Assembly (NCBI GenBank): GCA_002479715.1
Contig: DLOT01000039.1
Coordinates: 1-8,525 of the forward strand
DNA: 8,525 bases
DNA from: Ruminococcus sp. UBA7477
GTDB lineage: Bacteria; Bacillota; Clostridia; Oscillospirales; Ruminococcaceae
Reading direction: 5' to 3'
Both the position numbers and the translations under genes were made by a program. Every line of letters starts with the position of its first letter. The stretch's first letter is position 1. Positions 1 through 5,044 of this stretch are shown here, in pieces. Under the pieces are notes generated by a model. It ran no database searches and was not told the origin of the DNA. It saw nothing but the letters and a program-made list of their open reading frames with translations.

Positions 1-150
1 GAGAGGCAACGCCCGAATTACTAAGCGTTGCCGCGAGGAATATGGAGCTCGCGACGACGCGACGGCGGAACTCTTTACGGTGTGCGCTCCGCAAGCAGGT
101 GTAGAGGGGAAGCCCTGCAAGAGAGGGTGCCCCCTAAAAAACATACTTAT
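1..150. other. GC-rich hairpin-rich stretch of unknown nature (possible dispersed repeat or end of an unidentified gene)
   Basis: Two perfect hairpins sit back to back: GGCAACGC (5-12) pairs with GCGTTGCC (25-32), and CGCGAG (32-37) pairs with CTCGCG (48-53), sharing base 32. Shorter pairings follow, such as TGCG/CGCA at 83-86/90-93. The stretch is clearly richer in G+C than the AT-rich sequence after 135. One frame (2-175, plus) is open from the left edge for 57 codons. It is rich in charged residues, has cysteines at codons 10, 28, 38 and 43, and its stop lies inside the loop of the terminator at 159-190. It could be the C-terminal end of a protein starting outside the window, a structured RNA, or a dispersed intergenic repeat. 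I recognise no family, so no function is assigned. Confidence 0.35.
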
Positions 151-157
151 TAGACAC

Positions 158-190
158 AAAAAACGGACGTTTTGATAAACGTCCGTTTTT
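158..190 (-). terminator. Bidirectional intrinsic terminator downstream of the aquaporin gene
   Basis: A 14-bp perfect stem pairs 159-172 with 177-190 around a 4-base loop (TGAT). The core is ACGGACGT/ACGTCCGT, and A/T runs flank both ends. Read on the minus strand, it lies about 30 bases after the aquaporin stop and ends in a run of U from the A tract at 158-163. On the plus strand it ends in TTTTT and could stop transcripts entering from the left edge. Confidence 0.9.
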
Positions 191-219
191 AAGCTTGTTT
201 AATTTAAAACTAAGACTTA

Positions 220-900
220 TCAGTCGTCTCCTTCGCCTCTGATAAGAGCGCGGTTGGCAATGGTTGCGAGAAGAGCGCCGATCGCGGGACCAACGATGAA
301 TACCCAAAGCTGCTTGAGAGAATCGCCGTCTGTTGCGCCCGCAGAGAAGATCGCAGGAGCAAGGCTTCTTGCGGGGTTGACCGAAGTTCCTGTCAGCTTG
401 ATGCCGAGGATATGTACGAATGTGAGAGCAACACCGATGAATACGCCTGCCGACTTCATCTTTCTGTCTGTAACAGCAAAGATAACAAGCAGGAAAACAA
501 AGGTGAGGATGATCTCGGTCAGCAGAGCGCCGAACCAGTTAAGAGAACCGAATCCGTTTGCGCCCATGTTGATCTCGTCGAGGTCAACATCGCTGCACTT
601 AACGAGTATAGCGATAATTCCGGAGCCTGCAAATGCGCCGATAACCTGAGCTACCATGTAGTTGAGCATATCGGACATTGACATCTGACCGTCGAGGAAC
701 ATTGCAAGGGAAACCGCAGGGTTAACGTGGCATCCCGAGACCTTGCCGATCGTGTAAGCCATAGTGACGATAGAAAGACCGAATGCCAAAGCTGTCGCTA
801 CAAGATTACCGCCCGAGAAAACTGCTGTGCCGCAGCCGAACAGAACCAGCACAAAGGTGCCGATAGCTTCGCAAACGTCTTTTTTAATAGTAGGATTCAT
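220..900 (-). CDS. aqpZ: Aquaporin, AqpZ-type water channel (MIP family)
   Basis: This 226-residue integral membrane protein of the major intrinsic protein family should conduct water passively across the cytoplasmic membrane. Both signature NPA boxes are visible: HVNPAVS (NPA at 60-62) and SVNPARS (NPA at 175-177), one in each half of the inverted six-helix fold. By motif alignment with E. coli AqpZ, the selectivity filter is F40, H163, T172 and R178. This is the narrow water-selective set; glycerol facilitators have W/G/F/R. The length also matches AqpZ (about 230) rather than GlpF (about 280). The ATG at 898-900 is chosen because GGGAGG (911-916, plus coordinates) lies 10 bases upstream. 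A longer TTG-start reading (918) would begin inside that ribosome binding site. The gene is monocistronic, with its own promoter and terminator. Family assignment is firm; substrate is inferred from the filter. Confidence 0.93.
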   Translation of the reverse strand: MNPTIKKDVCEAIGTFVLVLFGCGTAVFSGGNLVATALAFGLSIVTMAYTIGKVSGCHVNPAVSLAMFLDGQMSMSDMLNYMVAQVIGAFAGSGIIAILVKCSDVDLDEINMGANGFGSLNWFGALLTEIILTFVFLLVIFAVTDRKMKSAGVFIGVALTFVHILGIKLTGTSVNPARSLAPAIFSAGATDGDSLKQLWVFIVGPAIGALLATIANRALIRGEGDD

Positions 901-910
901 TGCCGAAAAA

Positions 911-916
911 CCTCCC
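911..916 (-). promoter_or_regulatory. Ribosome binding site that sets the aquaporin start
   Basis: The minus strand reads GGGAGG, 10 bases before the ATG at 900. An in-frame TTG at 916-918 overlaps this motif, so it cannot use it and is rejected as the start. Confidence 0.8.
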
Positions 917-935
917 AAATTAATTTTATAATCAA

Positions 936-964
936 ATTATACTGCATTTTACCCGCTTTGTCTA
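936..964 (-). promoter_or_regulatory. SigA-type promoter for the aquaporin gene
   Basis: On the minus strand, TAGACA (959-964; 5 of 6 to TTGACA) is followed after exactly 17 bases by a perfect TATAAT (936-941). The predicted start near 929 gives a leader of about 29 bases containing the GGGAGG site. Confidence 0.82.
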
Positions 965-1137
965 TAATAATTTTACATGGCGGTTTTAATTCGGCTGTTT
1001 GAACAAAACAGGACCAACAATTTTAGCGGTTTTGCAAATTCGCGGATAGATCGCTGTGACGGGGCAGAGAGCTTTTCAGAACAAGCCGGGTTTATGCGGG
1101 GCGGATATGCCGCTCGTTAAAAAAACAACAAATACTC
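965..1137. other. Intergenic spacer between divergent aquaporin and serC promoters; no gene seen
   Basis: No plausible coding region is present. A GTG-initiated frame from 1056 merely extends serC upstream across its promoter. Minor structure only: GCGGTTTT occurs twice (980-987 and 1026-1033), and a short stem pairs 1099-1104 with 1110-1115 around ATATG. Neither carries a U tract nor matches a riboswitch I recognise. Confidence 0.6.
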
Positions 1138-1166
1138 TTGACATTTCTTTGCCGGCGGTATATAAT
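1138..1166 (+). promoter_or_regulatory. Consensus SigA promoter driving the serC-serA unit
   Basis: A perfect TTGACA (1138-1143), a 17-base spacer and a perfect TATAAT (1161-1166) match the full consensus, which suggests strong expression. The predicted start near 1173 leaves a leader of only about 36 bases before serC. That is too short for a T-box or riboswitch, so control, if any, would be by a DNA-binding regulator. Confidence 0.92.
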
Positions 1167-1208
1167 AAATTTATATTTCAAATTTCAATCTATCGGAGGT
1201 TTTTTACA

Positions 1209-2291
1209 ATGGGCAGAGTTTATAACTTCAGTGCAGGTCCCGCAGTCCTTCCCGAGGAAGTCCTCAAAGAAGCAGCGGAGGAAATGCTCGATTACCGCGG
1301 AACAGGTATGAGCGTTATGGAGATGTCTCACCGTTCCAAGGCATACGACAACATCATCAAGGAAGCGGAAGCTGATATCCGCGATCTGATGAACATTCCC
1401 GATAATTATAAGGTGCTGTTCCTTCAGGGCGGCGCTTCACAGCAGTTCGCAGCTGTTCCGATGAATATGATGAAAAACGGCAAAGCCGCTTACATAATCA
1501 CCGGTCAGTGGGCAAAGAAGGCATATCAGGAGGCTCAGAAGTACGGTGAGGCCGTTGCTGTCGCTTCCTCGGCAGATAAGACCTTCTCCTATATCCCCGA
1601 TTGCTCCGACCTTGACATTCCCGAGGACGCGGACTATGTTTATATATGCGAAAACAACACGATCTACGGCACAAAGTTCTGGCAGCTGCCCAACACCAAG
1701 GGCAAGGATCTGGTAGCTGACGTTTCGTCCTGCTTCCTTTCGGAGCCTGTTGACGTTTCAAAGTACGGCGTGATCTACGGCGGTGTTCAGAAGAACGTAG
1801 GACCTGCGGGTCTGGTTATCTCTATTATCAGAGAAGATCTTATCAGAGATGACGTTCCTGCTTATGTTCCCACAATGCTTAAGTGGAAGACTCAGGCTGA
1901 CGCAGATTCTCTCTATAACACTCCTAACTGCTATGCAATCTATATTTGCGGCAAGGTGTTCAAGTGGATAAAGAAAATGGGCGGACTTGAGGCTATGAAG
2001 AAGCACAACGAGGCCAAGGCTAAGATCCTCTATGACTTCCTTGATGAGAGCAAGCTCTTTAAGGGAACTGTTGAGAAGAAGGACAGAAGCCTTATGAACG
2101 TTCCGTTTGTTACGGGCAACGCCGACCTTGACGCCAAGTTCGTTGCCGAGTCTAAGGCTGCCGGACTTGAAAACCTCAAGGGTCACAGAACCGTTGGCGG
2201 AATGAGAGCTTCTATCTACAACGCTATGCCTATCGAGGGCGTTGAAAAGCTGGTTGAGTTTATGAAGAAGTTTGAAGCCGAAAACGCATAA
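1209..2291 (+). CDS. serC: Phosphoserine aminotransferase
   Basis: SerC is a cytosolic, PLP-dependent enzyme that transfers an amino group from glutamate to 3-phosphohydroxypyruvate, giving phosphoserine (second step of serine synthesis). The family also acts on the related intermediate of vitamin B6 synthesis in some bacteria. The product is 360 residues, the normal family length. Visible marks are the N-terminal NFSAGPAVLP (6-15), SHR at 40-42 in the substrate-binding segment, GGAS at 74-77 for cofactor phosphate, and GGVQKNVGPAG with the PLP-binding lysine at K195. The ATG at 1209 is chosen because GGAGG (1195-1199) lies 9 bases upstream and the protein then starts with the usual MGRVYNFSAGP. 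An open frame extending upstream to 1056 crosses the promoter and is not real. It is the first gene of a unit with serA. Assignment is firm. Confidence 0.97.
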   Translation: MGRVYNFSAGPAVLPEEVLKEAAEEMLDYRGTGMSVMEMSHRSKAYDNIIKEAEADIRDLMNIPDNYKVLFLQGGASQQFAAVPMNMMKNGKAAYIITGQWAKKAYQEAQKYGEAVAVASSADKTFSYIPDCSDLDIPEDADYVYICENNTIYGTKFWQLPNTKGKDLVADVSSCFLSEPVDVSKYGVIYGGVQKNVGPAGLVISIIREDLIRDDVPAYVPTMLKWKTQADADSLYNTPNCYAIYICGKVFKWIKKMGGLEAMKKHNEAKAKILYDFLDESKLFKGTVEKKDRSLMNVPFVTGNADLDAKFVAESKAAGLENLKGHRTVGGMRASIYNAMPIEGVEKLVEFMKKFEAENA

Positions 2292-2317
2292 GAATTTCTT
2301 TGAAAACTGTTTGTAAT

Positions 2318-2452
2318 ATGAATCTTGATTTTCAACTCAGCGAAGAGTACAAGGACAGAATTAAACGCAGAAACAAAATACGGCTGAAGATCGCGGCTGT
2401 ATGTTTTGTGCTGGTGATTATAGGCTGTCTTGTTGTCAGAATTATAACCTGA
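2318..2452 (+). CDS. Possible 44-residue single-span membrane peptide between serC and serA
   Basis: The frame encodes 44 residues. A charged N-terminal half (acidic near 9-13, then basic R14 to K24, including KRR at 16-18) precedes one hydrophobic span at about 25-43. By the positive-inside rule the N-terminus should face the cytoplasm. It starts 26 bases after the serC stop and ends 27 bases before serA, filling a 188-base gap inside the unit. No good Shine-Dalgarno site precedes the ATG, so expression would depend on coupling to serC or a weak site; a TTG at 2300 is also in frame. The charge-plus-span layout looks protein-like, but short frames of this size can arise by chance. I do not recognise a family and assign no function. 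Confidence 0.45.
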   Translation: MNLDFQLSEEYKDRIKRRNKIRLKIAAVCFVLVIIGCLVVRIIT

Positions 2453-2479
2453 TACATAACAGGAAAGAGGTAAATCTAA

Positions 2480-3634
2480 ATGTACAATATACTTACTCTT
2501 AATAAAATTGCCGCCTGCGGAACCGATAAGTTCGACAAGTCGGCATACAATGTTGCCGACGATATTGCAAATCCTACAGCTATCATGGTTCGCTCGGCAA
2601 AGATGCACGATATGGAGCTTGGCGATGACCTGCTGGCTATCGCAAGAGCCGGTGCGGGAACAAACAATATCCCCGTTGACAAGTGTGCGGAGCAGGGCAT
2701 TGTTGTTTTCAACACTCCCGGTGCAAATGCTAACGCAGTTAAAGAGCTGGCTATCTGCGGACTTCTGATGGCTTCGAGAAAGATCCCCGAGGGCATCGCA
2801 TGGGCTCAGTCGCTCAAGGGCAACGGAGCAGAGGTCGGAAAAATGGTCGAAAAGGGCAAGAGCAATTTTGCCGGCTGTGAGATCGCAGGCAAGACGCTCG
2901 GCGTTATCGGCTTGGGCGCTATCGGCGGTATGCTTTCTAATATTGCTATCTCGCTCGGCATGGACGTTATCGGCTACGATCCGTTCCTGTCTGTAGGCGC
3001 TGCGCTCAATCTAAAGCCGCAGGTCAAGGTAACGAACAATATTGCCGACATTTATGCGTCGTCAGACTATATATCTCTCCATGTTCCTTTCAATGCCGAC
3101 ACAAAGGATACTATCAACAAGGATACTATCGCGCAGTGCAAGGACGGAGTAAGAATCCTCAATTTTGCAAGAGGCGAGCTTGTTAATTCCGAGACGATCG
3201 TTGAGGCCGTTAACAGCGGCAAGGTCGCAAGATATGTTGTTGACTTCCCCTGCGACGAGGTTCTGGGCGTTGAGAATATCGTTCCGCTGCCCCACCTCGG
3301 AGCTTCAACTGAAGAGTCTGAGGATAACTGTGCGGTTATGGCTGCCAATGAGCTTATCGGATATATTGAGAGAGGTGCTATCCGCAACTCGGTCAACTTC
3401 CCGAATGCAGAGCTTCAGAAGACCGGCGATGTGCTTGTTTGCGTTTTGCATAAGAATATTCCCGCGCTGCTCACACAGATCACGGGAGCTGTAGCGGATA
3501 AGGGAGCCAACATCGAGAATATGGTCAACAAGTCCAAGAAGGACTGGGCTTACACTATGCTCGATGTTAAGGGCGACGCCGATATTGATGCTATCAAGGC
3601 TATCGACGGAGTTGTAGGCGTAAGAGCGCTTTAA
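2480..3634 (+). CDS. serA: D-3-phosphoglycerate dehydrogenase, short ACT-domain form
   Basis: SerA oxidises 3-phosphoglycerate to 3-phosphohydroxypyruvate with NAD+, the entry step of serine synthesis; the product is the substrate of SerC encoded just upstream. The 384-residue protein has the D-2-hydroxyacid dehydrogenase fold. Visible marks are the nucleotide-binding GLGAIG (144-149), an acidic residue at the end of the next strand (D167) that favours NAD, and the catalytic set R231 (NFARGEL), E260 (DFPCDEV) and H272 (PHLGAST). A C-terminal ACT domain covers about 314-384 (VLVCVLHKNIPALL onwards), a fold that often binds serine for feedback inhibition. The length and the single ACT tail without an intervening domain separate it from the long 520-residue type. 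AGGAAAGAGG (2461-2470) lies 9 bases before the ATG. Assignment within the family is strong; the serC neighbour supports phosphoglycerate as substrate. Confidence 0.94.
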   Translation: MYNILTLNKIAACGTDKFDKSAYNVADDIANPTAIMVRSAKMHDMELGDDLLAIARAGAGTNNIPVDKCAEQGIVVFNTPGANANAVKELAICGLLMASRKIPEGIAWAQSLKGNGAEVGKMVEKGKSNFAGCEIAGKTLGVIGLGAIGGMLSNIAISLGMDVIGYDPFLSVGAALNLKPQVKVTNNIADIYASSDYISLHVPFNADTKDTINKDTIAQCKDGVRILNFARGELVNSETIVEAVNSGKVARYVVDFPCDEVLGVENIVPLPHLGASTEESEDNCAVMAANELIGYIERGAIRNSVNFPNAELQKTGDVLVCVLHKNIPALLTQITGAVADKGANIENMVNKSKKDWAYTMLDVKGDADIDAIKAIDGVVGVRAL

Positions 3635-3638
3635 TAGA

Positions 3639-3965
3639 ATGAATTTCAGAGCCTTTGCGGAAATGCTTGTGTTTGCGGGACTGCCGTTTGTTATAACTGC
3701 GGCCGTCACGCTGTGGGCTTTTTCGCGAAGAAAGGCGAAAATAAAAAAACGATCCGAAGGCAGGATTGCACAATGGGCAAAGCGGAATGCTATGTCTATA
3801 TGCTTTGGCGGAGCGTTTTTGGCAATGCTCGTCATTGCGGCGGGAATGTGCATTTTGTGTGCAAGGCTTTCCGTTTCGGTGAGAGTGTATTATGCGGTAA
3901 GCGGCGGAGCAATGGGCATTTGTGCCGGCGCGGCGCTTTCGGCGATCAAAAAACTGAAAAATTAA
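3639..3965 (+). CDS. Small three-span membrane protein of unknown function, coupled to serA
   Basis: The 108-residue product has three likely membrane spans at about 8-28, 51-74 and 83-103. The first two are joined by a strongly basic loop (RRKAKIKKRSEGR at 30-42, then K48 R49), which should be cytoplasmic. The C-terminus is also basic (KKLKN). It starts 4 bases after the serA stop. The only upstream purine motif is a weak AAGAG 12 bases away, so translation probably depends on reinitiation from serA. It is the last gene before the terminator at 3965-4001, whose stem begins on the final base of its stop codon. I recognise no family. Position raises, but does not show, a link to serine or another small metabolite. 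A shifted overlapping frame (3713-4030) runs through the terminator and is less likely. Confidence 0.72.
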   Translation: MNFRAFAEMLVFAGLPFVITAAVTLWAFSRRKAKIKKRSEGRIAQWAKRNAMSICFGGAFLAMLVIAAGMCILCARLSVSVRVYYAVSGGAMGICAGAALSAIKKLKN

Positions 3966-4001
3966 AAACGGCGGCATATCGTTTTGATGTGCCGCTGTTT
4001 T
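3965..4001 (+). terminator. Intrinsic terminator of the serC-serA unit
   Basis: A 16-bp stem pairs AAAACG plus GCGGCATATC (3965-3980) with GATGTGCCGC plus TGTTTT (3986-4001) around a GTTTT loop, with two G-U pairs. The U tract is part of the descending arm. It lies directly at the end of the 108-residue gene. Confidence 0.9.
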
Positions 4002-4048
4002 GCTTATTGAACAATCTGCGAAGCTTTTAGGGGAAACGTGATCGCCGC

Positions 4049-4080
4049 AAAAAAAGAACGGCAGCTTAGTATGCCGTTCT
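4049..4080 (-). terminator. Intrinsic terminator of coaX
   Basis: A perfect 9-bp stem, AGAACGGCA (4055-4063) with TGCCGTTCT (4072-4080), has an 8-base loop. On the minus strand it is followed by seven U (A tract at 4049-4055). It begins only 6 bases beyond the coaX stop and faces the plus-strand terminator across about 50 bases. Confidence 0.9.
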
Positions 4081-4086
4081 CGGTTT

Positions 4087-4851
4087 TCAGCAGTTTTTGT
4101 TGTAAATGATAATCAAGCCCTCGAGCAGGAGGTTGTCGTCTATGATGATCTCACGGCGGCAGAAGGGCACTATCGTTGAAGCAAGTCCGCCTGTCGCGAC
4201 TGCGGTGACCTTTTGACCAAGCTCATCCTCGATTCGGTCAACTATTCCGTCAAGGCTGGCAGCCGTAGAGTAGATGATACCGCTGGTCATGCACTCAACG
4301 GTGTTGCCGCCGATCAGCTTCTTCGGAGCTTCAAGGCTTATCCGGGGGAGCTGAGAGGTGCTGCTTGTAAGAGAGTTCAGCGAAACCCCGACACCCGGAA
4401 TTATCATTCCGCCGATATATGCTTTGTTTTTGTCTATGACCGAGGCAGTGGTGGCAGTGCCGAGATCAAAAATAACAAGAGGAGCTTCATATCTGGCTAT
4501 ACCGGCAACGGCATCGACAACAAGATCACTTCCAAGCTGCTTTGGATTTTCAAGCTTAATGCTCAGTCCGGTTTTTATGCCGGGACCAACCACTATAATA
4601 TCTCTTCCGACGATCTTGAACATAGCCTGCCTGATAGCGCGCGTGACCGACGGAACGACCGAGGAGATTATTCCGCCCTCGATTTTTTTAGTGTCAACTC
4701 CGTTAAGCTCCAGCACATTTTTGAAAAGTATAGCATATTCCAAAGTGGTGGCGTTGCGGTCGGTGGAGAGCCGTTCCGTAAACAAAACACTGTCGCCCTC
4801 ACAGCAGCCTATGACAATATTGGTGTTGCCGACATCTATTGCAAGAATCAT
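4087..4851 (-). CDS. coaX: Type III pantothenate kinase
   Basis: CoaX phosphorylates pantothenate with ATP, the first step of coenzyme A synthesis, in the cytosol. The type III enzyme is insensitive to CoA feedback and needs a monovalent cation (family knowledge). The 254-residue product matches the usual length. Visible ASKHA-fold marks are the phosphate loop DVGNTN (6-11), PKQLGSD at 103-109 with D109, DLGTATT (129-135) with D129, GGMIIPG further on, and a late ATGGLAS motif. Position 110 is Leu where many homologues have Arg (GADR); I read this as lineage variation. The ATG at 4849-4851 is chosen because AAGGAG (4861-4866) lies 9 bases upstream and MILAIDVGNTN is the usual start. A longer reading to 4896 would run over the ribosome binding site. 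The gene is single, convergent with the ser unit and divergent from glmU. Confidence 0.95.
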   Translation of the reverse strand: MILAIDVGNTNIVIGCCEGDSVLFTERLSTDRNATTLEYAILFKNVLELNGVDTKKIEGGIISSVVPSVTRAIRQAMFKIVGRDIIVVGPGIKTGLSIKLENPKQLGSDLVVDAVAGIARYEAPLVIFDLGTATTASVIDKNKAYIGGMIIPGVGVSLNSLTSSTSQLPRISLEAPKKLIGGNTVECMTSGIIYSTAASLDGIVDRIEDELGQKVTAVATGGLASTIVPFCRREIIIDDNLLLEGLIIIYNKNC

Positions 4852-4909
4852 GTTAACCAGCTCCTTTAATAGCAACAAGGACATAAAATATAACAAACTA
4901 TCTGAGCTT

Positions 4910-4938
4910 ATTATATCACAGCTTCATCAGAATTTCAA
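4910..4938 (-). promoter_or_regulatory. Extended -10 promoter for coaX
   Basis: On the minus strand, TTGAAA (4933-4938; 5 of 6), a 17-base spacer and TATAAT (4910-4915) are present, and TGA directly precedes the -10 (extended -10, TGnTATAAT). The predicted start near 4903 gives a leader of about 52 bases with AAGGAG. Confidence 0.82.
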
Positions 4939-4940
4939 TA

Positions 4941-4969
4941 GCGCTTGATAAACAGAACGCCTTAAGCGC
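4941..4969. promoter_or_regulatory. Inverted repeat between the coaX and glmU promoters (possible operator)
   Basis: GCGCTT (4941-4946) and AAGCGC (4964-4969) form a perfect 6-bp inverted repeat with centres 23 bp apart. The repeat lies between the two divergent -35 boxes (4933-4938 and 4975-4980). This position would let one dimer touch both promoters, but a 6-bp repeat may be chance. Confidence 0.25.
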
Positions 4970-4974
4970 CGGAC

Positions 4975-5003
4975 TTGACTAAGAAAGAAGAAAGTATTAT
5001 AAT
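4975..5003 (+). promoter_or_regulatory. SigA-type promoter for glmU
   Basis: TTGACT (4975-4980; 5 of 6), a 17-base spacer and a perfect TATAAT (4998-5003). The predicted start is near 5010. Confidence 0.85.
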
Positions 5004-5027
5004 ATCAATGCAAACTATCTATCATGC

Positions 5028-5036
5028 GGAAAGGGG
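5028..5036 (+). promoter_or_regulatory. Ribosome binding site that points to a TTG start for glmU
   Basis: GGAAAGGGG ends 8 bases before TTG at 5045. An upstream in-frame ATG (5024) has no such site before it and would lie about 14 bases from the predicted transcript start. It would also place this purine block inside the coding region. Confidence 0.65.
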
Positions 5037-5044
5037 ATTGTTTC

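Noticed and set aside
963..968. Plus-strand TATAAT as a second promoter toward serC
   Set aside because: No -35 box at a workable distance upstream. The bases are explained by the minus-strand aquaporin promoter, and serC already has a perfect promoter.
1056..1208. Upstream extension of the serC reading frame by 51 residues
   Set aside because: It contains the consensus promoter and the GGAGG site. The serC protein begins with its normal family N-terminus at ATG 1209.
1167..1208. Riboswitch or T-box before serC
   Set aside because: The leader is only about 36 bases and has no specifier stem, T-box sequence or terminator.
3713..4030. 105-codon frame overlapping the 108-residue membrane protein gene
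   Set aside because: It runs through the 3965-4001 terminator and lacks the ordered hydrophobic spans of the 3639 frame.
4213..4869. 218-codon open frame on the plus strand opposite coaX
   Set aside because: It is antisense to a clearly identified gene, has no ribosome binding site, and its protein resembles no fold. It is a codon-bias shadow.
4358..4948. 196-codon plus-strand frame crossing coaX and its promoter
   Set aside because: Antisense to coaX and running across the divergent promoter region; low-complexity Ser/Thr/Ile composition typical of a shadow.
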